Shown piece after piece: positions 43,891 to 59,113 of a stretch of DNA of 64,000 bases. The stretch's first letter is position 1. Each line of letters starts with the position of its first letter. This stretch comes from Trichopria drosophilae (lineage: Eukaryota; Arthropoda; Insecta; Hymenoptera; Diapriidae): NCBI GenBank assembly GCA_030407085.1, contig CM059582.1:3100001-3164000 (forward strand), read 5' to 3'. Below the pieces are notes generated by a model that had not been told where the DNA came from, did not search any database, and saw only the letters and a program-made list of their open reading frames with translations. The position numbers and the translations under genes were made by a program.

Positions 43891-46800
43891 GTTTCACATC
43901 TAACATAAAGTGTTATAAAGAATATAAAGTATACTTTATAACAAATAAATAATTATTTTAGTGTTAAACGCAGTTCTACTAATGGATACACCAATTTCAA
44001 TATCTCGATTTTTGAGTACATTACCAACATAGCCGAATTTCAGTTGTAATTCGTTACTGAAGTATTGCAACAAACCCTAACCTAACTCTTAGAAAGATTA
44101 TGTACAGTGTACACTAATGTATAATGATTCTCTTGTTTTTGGTAGATCTTTTATCCTCTTTATTCATCTAAAGATGTACTGAAAAAAAAAAATATCTGTC
44201 AAAAAAGGCAGAATCATTGCACACGGGTTTACATAATGTACAACCTAAACAAAAAAACTCCTTTCCGCAACAAATATACTTATTATACGGTCCGATTTAC
44301 AATTTAAAATTCTGAAGCAACAGAATTTTTGTTAATTTAAATTAAAGCTATACATAAGTCAAATCTCTGAAACTAAATATTCTCATTGTATTACTATATA
44401 AGATAATTCTTCTAGCTATTTAAAAATCGGATCATTTTATTAAGTGCTTTTCCGTTCCTTCGCATTATACAGGAAAAAACTTTTCCGAGTCAGATTTGCA
44501 ATTATAATATCCGCGAAAGTGAAACGATGACGTAAGTTACTCAACTTTGAACGATCTGCAGAAGTGGGTTTTGAATTTTGTAATGACGCGAACTTCGGTG
44601 AAAGTAAGTCATGACAAGAATACTCTCCGCCGCAAGTTCTAAAATGTAAAAACGGAATAAGCATAAATTCACTATGATAAAATCGAGGACAAGTGTTAAA
44701 AATAGCACCGACGATCAAGTCCAATCTTCGAGAACAAAATGGACTAACGCTTCGGACATAAATTCTCATCCCTCATATTGTTCTGATGAACATTGACTAC
44801 GTGGACTTATTGATTATTTTTGACGTTTTGAGGACAGGCTGCAATTTAAGATGCGACTACTTTTAAGCTTTTACAAAATTGGCGGCTGTTTCACTCTTTG
44901 CAGAATCTGAATTTCGAAAAGTGTACATGTGACATCCAAAGTGTTCATCAAAAACGTTTACTAACTATCATTTAAATCGTGATTTACTGCCTATCGGTAT
45001 TTTTAACAAAAATACACATCTGTCGAAGCCGTTCACTCTCTTAAAGAACTATAGTAATGACCAAATCAGGTTTTCTATAATCGTACAATAGGCCACTTAT
45101 TAATGGTAAAAATAGAACCAAAAAGAGAAATATTATTATATTAACTACTGTATTAATATCGATGACTTAAATTCGAAAGTTGGTCAGATCACGAATAGCA
45201 GTCAAAACCCAGCAACCTTCTGTAGAAATAAATTTCTTATAACTGTGTATTAAGTAGAAAGCACAAAATTAATAGTTGAAAAAGACTCAAAAGTCAAACG
45301 GAAAGTTTACAGCTCGAAAATAGATGGTTTGCTATGGATTGATTAAAATTTCTTATCCCTTATTATTTTCGAGATAAATGAGGACAGATGTGCGACTTTT
45401 TTTTCAAAAAAGAACATTTATTTTAAACAATAATAATATCTTTACCGAAGTATTTATTTCAGCTGATGACGACGGATGATATTGTGCGGTTGTCAAAAGC
45501 AAATTCTCATTTTCCTAAAAACTTTGGTTTCATTTCAATTTGTTTGCACTTTTTTATACCTAAACTCAATTTGTACTACTTACTGCCTTTTTGCTACATC
45601 GAAGTATTTAGTTAGGTAAATACTTTCATTTCTAGGATGTTTGCGAAGTATAGAGATAAAAAGAGTATAAGACTAATGAATCAAGATAGGCGAAAAAAAG
45701 AGAAGTAAAAACCACGTAAAAAATATTGGGCCGACAACGCATGACTGTTACCACTTAAACTCTCGAAGTCTTACTAGAGTTTTGCATTATTTTCTTGCAT
45801 TACGGGTATATGTACCCAAAAAGGATAATAGTAACAATTAATAAAATACACAAATAATTATACTCAAATTTAAAATTCTAATAATAAAAAAGTTATAAAC
45901 AACTATACACCATTTTTTAAAAAGAATTTTAAACATAATATTTAACATTTATAGCAAATTTCCTGAAAAAAGATTAAAATTTCAAATTTTTTATTGCTGT
46001 ATTCCATTCGTCCTTTTTAAGGTTCGAAAAATGACTTAATTCATAATAACAATGCTTGAGAAATAAAAAAAATACTCGGGGATTCAAAATACTTATAATT
46101 GGTTACACTAACATTAAAAAAACGATTTTAGTCGTCAGTTTGAAGCTGACATCTTGCATTTGCATCTTTAGGACTTAAAGACGAGATACTCACTATTGAT
46201 TTCTTGCTTATGATTAAAAACACTTCTTAAAGAAAAAATTGTATTTTTGTCTAAATAATGGTAGATAAATGTTTACATTTTTACCATGAGCATATATTAA
46301 CAACAAAATAAATCCTTGCTAATTTTTCCATTAAAAACATTTTCAATATCATATTTATTTTTGTATAGTAATAAGTGAAAACATCGCCCCTTTAAAGATT
46401 ATAATTTATTTGTAATTTCCTAAATATTTATAATATTCAAAGAGAATAATTGAAGCGGTATATTCCGTAATAAATAAGTAATTACATTTCATAAATAAAA
46501 TCTTAATTTTAATGACTTCGAGATTCACCAAAATGGCCGTAAATGGATTAATAAATGGAAGATGATCAAAATAAAATAATTTGATTTTTCAAATTTCTTC
46601 TGGCTGCATCGATTAGTAATTTGTATATTTCTGGACCTAGCGACAGCTTTTGATGAAATCGTACATCCTGTTGCGCTCATGCACCTTTTGTCGTCTTGAC
46701 CCAGATGTACGACAGTTTCCGCATACATCGAATGGTACAATAAGCTTTTGGGGTATTCTGTTATCATTTACGGTATGTTGACGATAATCCGTAACTTCTG

Positions 46801-48245
46801 TGGAAGTTAGCGAAGCGATTGTCGCGAATACGAGACAGCTATTATTGAAAACCTACTTTGTATGACCCATAGTAAAATCAACACCACTATTTTTTGAAAC
46901 ATGAAAACTGCTGTACATTTCAAAAGATTACAAAGAGTAAAAATTCATGATCCTTTGTCGTGACGTCGAAATATTTCACTGGATTTCGGAATGAAAAAGT
47001 CAAATCTATCGATTCAGCCAGGCTGACATTGTGACGTTTACATATTTCGAATATTTTTTTTCTGGAAACAAAAATCTAAAGCAAAATAATCATCGAAATG
47101 ATATTTCGAATTTTAATTCCAGACATTAATTTCTGCTTGATATATTTTTGCCACATTCAGTTTTAATTAGTAAAGTGGTCATGAATATTGACCCAAATCA
47201 TTAATTAACATTGAAAGTTCTGATTTTCGCTAAAGTTTTGCAACTATGACAAAGTTACTTTCGAAAGTATCCTTTTTGGAAATCTATAAGAAAATTCCGC
47301 TGCAAGTCGTGCATCTCGTGATTGAGTGTTAAAAGCAATACTCGCATACTCGACATGGACTGAATCTCTTTTCAAGTCGAATTACGACACTCGGGGCATG
47401 CAGATTGAAGCACTTCTAACGAAGTACGAATAGTAGGCGTACCTTACTAGCGAAACCTCCTATCGATCACGTAATTTTATCTCTTCAGTATGGCTCTGAA
47501 AGGGCGACTAGGTGCAAAAAACAACCGTGCACTATTTTCTGAAAAGCTTTTCACACTTTTTCCTGGCATACAGGAAAGGTTGCAATGTAACTCTGAGGTC
47601 ATTGGCACAAAGGGTCGCTATTTTATGTATTTATGCTGTTCGAGAAGAGATTAGGAATTCAGAGGTTCCAAAGTAGAGCATTCGCCGAAATTATTTATGA
47701 AACTTGTTTTCAAAATCTCTTTGTTTCTTAAAATTACGTATGTATGAGATGTTATTTATAAGTCATTTTTTTAAATGTAGTAGTACCAATTACTGCAACA
47801 AAATGGTAGTTTACATTTAGGTTATGTTAAAATTGAAAGTTATTTAGATCTTTGCTTTTCATTATAATTTTCAGGTTCATAATTAGTTACGTTTTTCGCG
47901 GAATACTGGTATGGTGTGAAAAGAAATTGAAAACTAGAAATTATTGCTACAAATTATTAAAACGTTTAGTATTACTTTGAAATAACCTCTATTTTATTTA
48001 TAGTTATATTGTATGATAGTTATAAATATACTGCTAAAATGACTGTCATTTCTTAGTACTTAAATATCGATGGTTAAAAATATAAAAATGAGCTTTCTGC
48101 TATCATGACTCTTTGTATTTTGTACTTTCCACTTTTTGTCACTTTCAGAGTAAAAGGAATGAAAATAATAGATATTTTCGTATTAGGGCGTAAAATGAAC
48201 TTTTACAGTCGCAGGCCAGGAATATTAAAGCCGTAAAAGTTTGTG
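43891..48245. other. AT-rich; one weakly exon-like patch
   Basis: At 44440-44791 both strands are open. On the plus strand an AG (44471) and a GTAAGT (44532) bound about 60 bp, and frames downstream read NDDVSYSTLNDLQKWVLNFV and then, shifted, STDDQVQSSRTKWTNASDI. On the minus strand 109 codons are open. No family recognised; possibly a decayed coding region or chance. Confidence 0.3.
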
Positions 48246-48336
48246 CCAGTGAGTGTAAAATTCGCGTTTATACCCCGAATTTGCAGCTCGAAAAGTTAGG
48301 AAACTCGGATGTAAAATCGAATTTTACACTCACTGG
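48246..48336. mobile_element. Small foldback element with CCAGTGAGTGTAAAATTCG ends
   Basis: CCAGTGAGTGTAAAATTCGC (48246-48265) and TCGAATTTTACACTCACTGG (48317-48336) form the arms around a 51-bp centre. Confidence 0.65.
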
Positions 48337-51300
48337 AAAAAACTGTATTTTAGGGAAGAGATCACAAATATGATTAAATAAATTTCTAGAAAAAGAAATG
48401 TATTAATGTATTATTTATTATTATATCACTACTGTATTTCTTAAATATTTTTATTTATTTGGAAAAGTGCAATCGTAATATATTTCCAATAATTAATAAA
48501 TTACCAACTATATGTTGGGAAGTCTAACTACCTAGTACACTAAAAACTATCCAACATGCTGGAGCGATATATTTTTAAAATAATTTAGCAGAACTATATT
48601 TCTAGTTGATTTACCTTCTTTACAGTAGTAACTGCAACTTAGAAAATTTTCTTGAAGCGTATCGTAGTTAAAACGTAGTTAAATCAACTAAGGATTTTTC
48701 TGGAAATTTTTTTTTGTTGAATTATTTTTAGTGCAGCTTTTGACGGTTGCTTTTTTGTTATATTAGTGCGTGCCTTTTTGAATTTTATGCATAGTACAGG
48801 ATCTCTTTATCTCCAATCGGAACAATTTTTCGTTTACTGCATAAATAATATTAACTTAAATAAAAATCATAAAATTAACAACATCGAAAAGTTATATTAA
48901 CAAAAAAGTATTTCTTTTAATTACTCTCGACTCAACTTCTCACTGGTAGTTGAATTTGTCAAGTACATTTTTTTTAGTGGAGATGAGATGAAGGCTTCAA
49001 AATTTGAATATGCCATTCAAACTTCTTTATAATTAGTCGTGAATTGTTTGTAAAAATTTATTGGAGTAAAACTTTTAAGGGTATGTAACATTTGCAATCT
49101 GTTTCCTACGCGGAACACATTTTCCGATGTGTAGCTGAGTTACAGAGATATACCCTAGAAGTATTTGGAAATGTCACTAATTTATCCATATTTTTAAGTT
49201 ATAATTTTTGATCAAATGTCGACTCTGCTGATTACGCACACCTTTCAAAGTAAGAAATGCGTCTTTATTAAAATAGTTTTATTTGGAATCACTTGGGGGT
49301 TTATTTTTTCTATAATTTCTCAAAATGTAATAAAAGAAATGTTGGGATATACAAAAAATAAACGTTTAACTATGGAAATAGGTTTGGCAAATTGAACTTT
49401 TTTAGCTAGATAAATACTGTTGATGTAGATTTTGTTATTTCTAATGAAGTTAAAGATTAGTAGTTAGATCTAACCTGATATGAAGTTAAATCTTAAGATT
49501 TTTTGGTCAAACCATATTCTACAATTCATTGTAGACATTGTAAGTTATCGTAACTACTGCAGGATACTTGCTGCAACTTATGAAATGTAATTGAGGACCT
49601 ATTGACCCTACGAATATTAGTTGAAAAGTATTTAGATTTAGTAAGAGTTTTGGTGATCCGGGGACATCTTTTGACGAAATCTGTACTTTATAATATGGTA
49701 TCTTATTAAATACTGTTGATATTTAAGTAGGTATATTTAAATAGATAAACACCTATTTTTTGTGTCTTAAATAATAATAATAAATGTTCTTTACCAATAA
49801 GAATATTTTTTAAAGTTTACGTTGTAATGGAACTTTTACCAAATTTTTCTTTAACTCACAATGAAATTGGCCGATTTTAATATTTTTTTCTTTTGTTTCA
49901 AATTGTATAATACTACAATTTACGTAGAAACCATTGAAAAAATAACAAACTGAAAACTGAATGCACTTAATTGTAAATTTTAACTAAATTAACTACATCA
50001 ATAAAATCATTTGTTTCTCTAAATGCAATGTTTGGAAGTTTTTGTTTACTAGTACGAAGTTATGATAATAATTACCGAATATTATGTTAATCCTAGATGC
50101 CTAGAAATTCCTTGTACTCGTTTGCAAGGTTTTAGAAAGGTTAAAGCCAACCTTTATTATAGCGAAATTTATTAATCTAGTTAGTTTTTTTATTCAGTTA
50201 GTATTAATAGAATATTGTCGTGGCAATGCCAAACTGATTCTGTTAGTAATACCAAATACGAATGAAAATAAATGTTTGGTAATAGAATTATATGCCGTTT
50301 TCTTGTGTTGGTATTTTACAAATACGAGACATTTTATGCTAAATGTTGGTGGACTAAATATCTATAGAGATTATATTATAAATGACTCACCGGATCCAGA
50401 TGTGAATTTCAGTTTAACTTCGCAATTAAATGTCACTTCAGATCAGACTACGTATGACTTCATAATATAATTCTACACATCTACAAGTCTATTATAGATA
50501 TTAGTATACGGATATTATGACCTTAAATAGGATTTGGAAAAAGTGCAGGTTTTGCATCTGTCAGTTGACTTTAAGTTGTAATTCGAGTTTAAATTGACAA
50601 ATAAATAATATACGCTTATATATAATATACTCACTTAAAATTTATATACTTAATTGATTTGTAAGGTGATACAACTAAAATCTATTGAACACAATATTAT
50701 GAAATCGGAAAATCATACTTGTAATTTATAAACAACTGATTGTAGATTACGATGCACTTTTTCCGGTTATATTCTTTCATTTCTCAATGCATCCTGGCAA
50801 TTTTTAAAGTAACCATATGTTTTACTTACTTACTTCCATAGATAAAAGTTCTAGCTAATTTGATAATTTAGTATACTTCATTAAAGTAACATTATTTCTA
50901 TCGTTAGTTTAAGGATTCCTACTGCTTTCGATAATTTTCTGCACATTTCAATATGAAAAATCCTGTTACTAAACAATTAGAAACAAGTGATCTAGACTGG
51001 AATCCCCAAACTCTTAAAAAGAATAGTCAAATATGTAAATTATAACCTGGAAAATAGCACCCAAAATGATGACCTTAGAATCTTGAAAAGTCGATAAACT
51101 AAGGCTAGTCAACCACTTGTTTAATGTTTTTTTATCTGTGTGTATAAATAATCAATTACCATACAGGCGGTTTCAGTCGAGCAAACAGTTGATAAACATT
51201 ACCAAATTTCAGTTGAAATAACTACAAACTCAGACGCTACTACGATAATTTTAGCAAATTTTTTGCAAACCTATTTTTTTAATTTAATAATATTAACAGT

Positions 51301-54300
51301 GAAGATTTATCCTATATTTTCACATATTTTCATTGCCTTTCTGGCTGCTACCTCATAAGTAATAAAGTGGAGTCAAGGGTCTCGTAAACTACGCGCAATA
51401 ATTAACAAGAATGCATATTAAGATTATTTTACTCTTAAAAATATCAGAAAATGTGATGTAAACATTCATCATGAAATTAACGAAATGTTATTAAAAATGA
51501 AGTTAAGCAAGCGAATTTCATAGAAGATCATTAAATATCACTTTGGCACTTTTCAAAATAAATTGTCAATAGTACGACGTTTACAAGTAAATGATGTAAT
51601 CGCCTCGAAGTATGTGGTGGTGTAGGATTTAAAAAATGTTCAAAATACAAGACACTGTATTAGCTTTAATCCTTTAATTGCATGTTTAGAAGTCAAACAG
51701 TGGTTGCCCTTTGTGTAGGTCTCCGTTGCTAGCCTGGTATATATACATAGTTAGGTATATCGAAAAGGGTAACCATCTCAAATAATATGAAATCTAAATA
51801 ATAACGTAACGGATTTCCATTCGATAAAATCATATGAATCGCATATATGAGAGACATATGTGAGGGTGAATTCCTCGCTTTTCGGAAAACTTAAATGCTT
51901 AGAATAAATGTTTGATTTTTGTGTCGTCAGAATGTTGTGAAATCTATAAATATAATAATTTCCAAATTTATTAACTACATATAATTAACTACATTACACT
52001 ATATAAAAATAAGAATTTACGAAAAGGTATATAAATAAAAGAGATACATGTTCCATATGAAAAATAACAAAATATTGATTTGTGTCTTAATAGAATATGC
52101 AATAAATTACTGATTTTAAGTTTCTGAAAATGTATGTCTCAATGCACCTTTCAGATCAAATATAATGAAAATATGGACATGTTTTGTTAAGGAATTTAGG
52201 TCTATTTTTATTTTGAACAATTTCTAAGCCTCTATATTTCTTATATTTTTATAGAACTATAGATATAGTTGTTATATTTCATAATTTACAATTATGTCAT
52301 CGTGAAGTGTTACAAAAATTTTCTACGCAATTCGATACTCAAGATATGGATCCTTTAATGACTCCTGTCACTTCCAAGCTCAACAAGTTCCGGAAGACAT
52401 TAAAAGGACGTACAAGAGTTTACCGAACCTCTTATGAATATGGCTGCTCGTATGCGAGCATACATCACTTAAATGTGTCGGTAAAATTATGTGAGTTCCT
52501 CGATAAAACAAAAGACATGAAAAACTTTAAATTTTAAAAAATATTCCTATTTCTGCTTCTATCTGAATATTGTCAGCAATTAACATTCAAATATAGAGTT
52601 ATTAAAATAGAAACGTCACTCTGTGGTCTATTGTCAACCCATTTTCTTTCTGCATGAGTAATAACGTAGCAAAATGCAGTTATTGATTGATCGCGAATAT
52701 TTTTTTATCAATATATCGTGACATATAATTGAACTGACAATTATCGTGCACTGGACACTATTGACGCAAGTGCAGGGCATGACGTCATCATACACCGAAT
52801 ATCGAAAACGTCCGATCCTTCTACACTAGATATCAATTTCAAATGTACACCGAAACCGTACAGTTTCAACTCGACTGATTTAGCTCTTGGTGTTATTTTT
52901 TGCTTAATTTTTCGCCCTTTTCATATTTTCCCGTGTTTCAAGTGAAGCCTTGGCTTCATGAAACAATGCATATTTTGTTTGCTGTAGAAGACAAAATATG
53001 TCATGCAAACAGGATTTAAATACGCCTTGTGGCGATTTCCTGAATAAACTGTAATCATTTGCCAAAAATGAAATCAAAATGGAAAAGTGTGAATGTATAT
53101 ATGTAATATTTAATGACAATATCGTTTCATTTCTGATGAGAATATTGCAGATTGTATGGCCATATACTGTACACGATATTTGATCTGCCAAATTATTGAC
53201 CGTCGCGTCGCTTAACTATGGGCAATTTATATACAGAAAACGATAGCTGTATCATGTTTTATTAATATTATACAATTCTTGGTAGAATTAGCAGGCTTCC
53301 TCCTGTGTTTCCAGCTTAATTGGTCAAATTTCCGTTGGGCTAATAACATGATCCAGTTATATGTGAATTTGATTAAGTGGCATTATTTATTAGTTATCTA
53401 ATTGGGAACACGGTGCCTTAAAATAAGAACAGCTTTAAGTTTTGATTGATGTTATTTCCGAAGAATTATTTTATCATTTCTCCAAGTTTAGGCTTGTATG
53501 AAAACATAAAGCTAAATTGTATAATCTTGCCCCACAACATAAATATTTAAATGAGTTTCAAGTATGATAATTCTAATTAAGTTATCAACTGTTTCTATCT
53601 GGGTTTTACCTCACAAACAAACAAGATCCCTGCTAAGAATTGAAGAATTAAATTATTCATAATACCTCGTCTGTTACGCATATGTCACTATTTTCAAAAA
53701 ATGTCGACGTACAGGTAGAATAAACCGAGAGGATTTATGTCCTAATCATCTTCAAATTATTTTTAATTAACCAAAATTTAACCTCCCTTACAGTAATTTG
53801 TTTTAACAAGGCAAAGATACTGGCATAAATCGATCTTAATTACAAAACTCATGATCTATAATTACATTAACAAAACTAAAAACACACAATAGTTAAGGAT
53901 TAATTTTGGGTTTTAATTTTATATATATATTTATAAGTGTAACCTGCAATAATCGAATAAAGATTGTTCGTAAAGATGTAAATAATAAATTAAACATAAA
54001 ACGCTCAAGATTGACCTATTTTTAATAATTTAATATTTCATTTCAGACTTGGACAACGTTTTCAAAGCGTAAGCTACAGAGATCTCATGGCCTACTTTTC
54101 TTCCGCAGTATCATTTGATAAGTGGACCAGAAATAGAAATATCCTTCCAATTCGTAAAATCAGAGACACAGGTGGATTACTAATGACCTCTCTTAGGGAA
54201 TAGAATGACTTAAAATTTACAGTAACATTAATATTTTATTCTAGTTTATAATTGAATAGTTTTCTGGCGAAAACGCTCAAAATGTTGACACTAGATTGTA

Positions 54301-57300
54301 AATAACTTTTTTGAGCAAATAGAAATGAATATGTACAGAAGAAAAACTTATAAACCTAAAATATTATAGAACATTGAAGTGGAAATCTTGAAATGGAAAA
54401 ATGGTTCCATTAGTGACTGAAGGTTTATCATACAAAAAATAATTATTAGAAAGAGCTAATTCGCGAAGGCATATAAACAAGTGTTATTGCTTAATCTATA
54501 TATTGAATTTGAGTTATTAAGTGCAAAAAGTGATAAATTGGTCAACAATTTTAATCATCCTAATAGTTGATGCAGAAGGAGTATTATTTTAAAATGGTTT
54601 AGTGACCTTTTTGTTAAATTACAAGTATTTTGTTATAAGGATTTGAAATATACTTTTTCTTTTCGATAAAAGTCAAATGTGAAAACAAATAATTTAAGTT
54701 TTGTGCACTTTATTTGAAAATCGGCAATATTTTATTTACATTTATTAAAATAATGTCATTGCATAGATTGTGGTCAACTTTTAACAATTTCTAATATCGA
54801 ATCAATAGTTAAAACTTATTTGAGACAGTCTTGATAGAGATTTACTAAGTTAATATTGTATATTAACTTAGACGAATCGAATATTTCGTGTTTTCTTAAT
54901 TTTTTTTATTATTATAAGCATGAAACTTTGTAATTTTGTTGATAGGAAACTTTAGTTGGCTCTTAATCCTTTCTTATTAACTGTATGTAGGTCAGACTAC
55001 CGAGCATGTGCTGCATTTCTTCTTTTACAAAATGTAATTTTTGTACAAAGGCGCGAGTATTACTCATATGATTAGAAATATTGTTGCTTTCACGAGAGTG
55101 TATATAAATAAATGTGGAAATTCGACCGTTATTTTTATCAATAACAGAAATACTGGCGTATTCATATCTATAGTCTATAACTATTTTTTTTTCAGAAAAA
55201 TTGACTATTTGGTTAATAGTGACTTTTAAATAAAATCATAATGTATCATTTTTTTCAAATCAGATAGTTAGAAAACATGTACACATAATTAATATAAAAT
55301 TTATTATAATAGTAAGATGATGTTTTCTCTAGTTTGCTCTTTAAAATCCCGGCTAATATTTTTTAATTATTTTAAAAGTTTCATTCGTTTGGTCAGGTTT
55401 TGAACAGTTTCTATTTATAAAGGCATTGGAGTACTTCAAAAAAGTATAGTTTTGTGAGCTTTAGTTCGGTTAAAAAATGAATTCCGCATGGCAACATTCT
55501 ATTTTTTACTGAACGATCTATTTTTAGTTGTAGAACGTATGAAAAAAATGTCCATTCTACTTTTAGAAATATACACGTAATGAATGCGTATATACTTGTA
55601 ATCCTTAATCATAATTTCCTCCCTGCTACATTTTTAATATAAACTACGATTATTAAAAAATGTAACTAAAAAGCGATATTATTTTTGTCGGAATTGTAGC
55701 ATATGAGTTTCACAGCTCACTGATGCGAATTCTTTTAATTGAGAAGATTGTTATTCTATACAGTCAGCACGTAGAAATGTGTTGAAATTAAATACTTTTT
55801 TATAGAGATGCTTTTTTCAGGACAAGTGTTGACGCGTACGTCATAACGGGCGGTTTTCGAGTTTGAAATGTTTATGTAATTATTTTTACTAATTATTTAT
55901 AAAATATATACGTACACTTGTAAAGTTTTACTCTGAAATGGTTCGAGCGTAATCAACATATACGAGGTTCAGAGCCGGAGGCACAAAATTTTATTTTATT
56001 TTTTTTAATGATATCCTTTTATATTCATGTAAAATAATTATGTAACATTTTCGGGCATTTCACGCCAATTTAATCAATCCGTCAACCCCTTAGTTTTTCA
56101 GATTATGCTTCAAATTTTTTATATCGCTTCTGCATTATTGAAAAAAAAACTTTTTTTCGTCGTTTTTGTTCTTTTTTTGACCTTGAAATTCTAAAAGGAA
56201 CACGCCATTTCTGGAATTCTGCAAAAATTCATAAAATTCCAACCAAATTTTGGGAAAATTTATTGCCAAGACTATTATGAAGCACAAACAATAAAGAAAA
56301 AATCCTATCACGTCCCAAATATGTCAAAATGTGCGTTTTTGGCCACAATTCGATTTATTTTAAAGCAAAACTTCAGCACGAAAAATTCGTTCGCAAATGA
56401 TACTGGGATTGTTATAAGCAACCAAAAAGTAAAATTTTGTAGGTGAATGTTATAAGAACAAAAAACAATGTTGACTGTTACTACTTACTGCATTTTTCTG
56501 TACATTCTCGTAAATTCAACAAAGATTTTTGACCGACATAATAAACCAATCGAATTTTTTATTAGCTTCCATCTTACTCTAACTGAATTTGTCAGATTTG
56601 GAGGTTTCACTTGGTAAAGAGTGAAAATCACGTTATTTACACTTTTCCTTCTGGGTAGATATAGAATAGAGTATCTAAGAATGATTCATGAATCGCGCTG
56701 TTTTCCACTTGTAACTGCCCGGTAATTAAATTAAATTTAGGAAATAGAATGATATTTATCTTAAGGAGCAGGGGGAGGTGTGAAATGTGATCTTTATGTG
56801 AGCTATATTGATTGCTTAATGCCCCTAAAAGTACACCAATTAAACCTGTAATTATTGCAGAAAATAATGCATTTTTGTTGCATTCTTTTCCGGCTTAGGG
56901 TAAACGTTTGGCACCCTTTGAACAAATTCCTAAAGTGAATCCTGGTACCTAAAGTTCTCCTTTACGAATCGAGTTATGCTTCAATACGTTATGTCATTAT
57001 ACGTGTCACATTATATATGTCACACTACAATTTACGCAATCAAACCTGACACCGAAGTAAAAAATCATCTGGTACACTGAGAACTTTTTCCTTGGAAAAT
57101 GTCTATACAGACTGGTTTTGTACGGGGTGTATTCAGAACATGGAGTTTTCAGCATTTTAATGAAATAACTAGAATACCTGTACAAAATTTTCCTTGCAGG
57201 AATTTTTATGAAGAAAATGTTCCCCATCTAAACAATTGGAAACTTTATACACACGACTTTGTACATTTGGGACACTATACAGTTTCGATTTTAATATATA

Positions 57301-58714
57301 TTTTATTTGCGGAGAATGGTAAAAATCTTTAATATTTATATTCGTGGTTTTATTAAAACATCGATGAACTTCTATATGCGTAATTGCAATTAAAGTTCAA
57401 ATGGGAAATAGTCCATTATTTTGATCTATATTTTCGAAAATGATACCCTTGTCGTCAGTAGTAACAGATTGGGCTGGTCAGACACTTTAATTAACCTTTT
57501 GCGTCATAATCCGACACCAATTATCTCACCTGATTTCATTTAGTTTTGGATCAATAATTATAATACATCTATATATACAAACAGTACTTTTAAATGTATA
57601 TACTCGTACGAGACAAAAAATTTACAAAATTGTAAACATTAAAAATTTTGAGAGCTACTATGCAAAATGAAAAGATAAGTAAATATATGTATAGTATTAC
57701 TTTTCGCATCAGATCTCATGAGTAGATATACTTATATTAAACTTTAATTTAATTCATTATATCATTGACATAGTTGATAATGAATGCGATAATCAATGAA
57801 TAAACGTTAAGAAAAGACTGAGACAATTTTGAAAAAAATTTGTAGACTTTCTTGACTACAAATTTGACACAGAATTTCGATTTGTATCGGATTAAGCCAT
57901 TTTATTAGTTTATCTTTAAGTAATTCATCGTCTGGGAAGACCCTAGAACCTCCGTCAAAAGATGTCCATGTGGGACAGCATGCTTAAATTATTTAAGATA
58001 ATTTTTATAAGAAGTAGATATTAAATGCATACTTTTAGATTGAATAGAATTATTATTTCAAAATTTATTTGAAAAAACGTACAGTGTAGTAACTTTAGTT
58101 TCTTTGGGCATTTCTAAGATTTTGCATGTGCATATTGCTAAAATCACATATTTTCTGAAACAGAATCAATAAAATAATTGCAATTAATCGGACTCAGAGG
58201 GGTTTCCTTTATGCATTATAATTGACGTGTAATAATTTTTCTAAAAATCCGTGAATCTAATAAATGTAGAACGAAAATCGTTAAAGGCTATAATACCCAA
58301 GTTAGTATATGGGTGCTTTCACGATAAAGTGTAAATTTTAGATGCAATATTTCGACAAAAAAATGGTTAAATTCGAGTTTGTTAAAAATGATTCTTCGTG
58401 GGCTCTACTTACTAAGAAATTATATAGAGTGGGCGAGCATCAACGCATAATTTGACAAAGTTATGAGCGCATGCACTTATTGTGATAAATCAAAGTAAGT
58501 AATCGCATAAAATTAATGAAATTAACCATTTTTATTCAAGATGGTAACTTTCATCCTTATTTTATACCCCCACTTATCCCCTCCTCCAATAGAAAATAAG
58601 GCTATGTCTGCTGCACTAACAAAAAAAGTTTCTACATTAAATTAAAAATACAAAATCAATTTCTATTGCTATATTCGTAAATACACTGAGAGAAATTGAA
58701 TAACAATTGTTAAT
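48337..58714. other. 10 kb of AT-rich sequence without a supportable gene
   Basis: Several short plus-strand frames look faintly protein-like: 50276-50470, 52307-52537, 54052-54203 (after an AG; LGQRFQSVSYRDLMAYFSSA, ending TAG) and 57099-57332 (with an AG at 57199; NFYEENVPHLNNWKLYTHDF). They share no recognisable domain, and their lengths are expected by chance at this base composition. They could be dispersed exons of an unknown gene only if transcripts show it. Confidence 0.35.
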
Positions 58715-58865
58715 ATTTTGACTAGGAATCAGAGCACAAACCTGAAATCATGTTAACTTTTACTATTATTTTAGTAATTTTTCCTATCCAGATAGGACTT
58801 TTTTCGATAAAAAGTGGGAAAAATTAACATGATTTCAGGTTTGTGCTCGAATTCCTAGTCAAAAT
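58715..58865. mobile_element. 150-bp hairpin element
   Basis: TTTTGACTAGGAATCAGAGC followed by ACAAACCTGAAATCATGTTAA pairs with TTAACATGATTTCAGGTTTG followed by TGCTCGAATTCCTAGTCAAAA. The turn contains CCTATCCAGATAGG. The CACTGAGAGAAATTGAATAA just to the left may be part of the element's true end. Confidence 0.75.
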
Positions 58866-59113
58866 AGTAAAAATCGTTATCATAAGTTCTTGCTTCTCCA
58901 AATGTTCACCCCATCATTGTCATGTGTGAAATTTGCCTAACAAAAAAAAACTAATTGAAGTCACGAAAAGTGCAAAGGATTATACGTACTTTCTATGTGT
59001 ACTTACGAAACTACTAAGTACAATAAAATACTAACAATCACTGTTAGTTATAGGTGTCTATAGGTATCATCCGTACGAATATTTTCAATTTTGGTTTATA
59101 ATATTATGCCATG

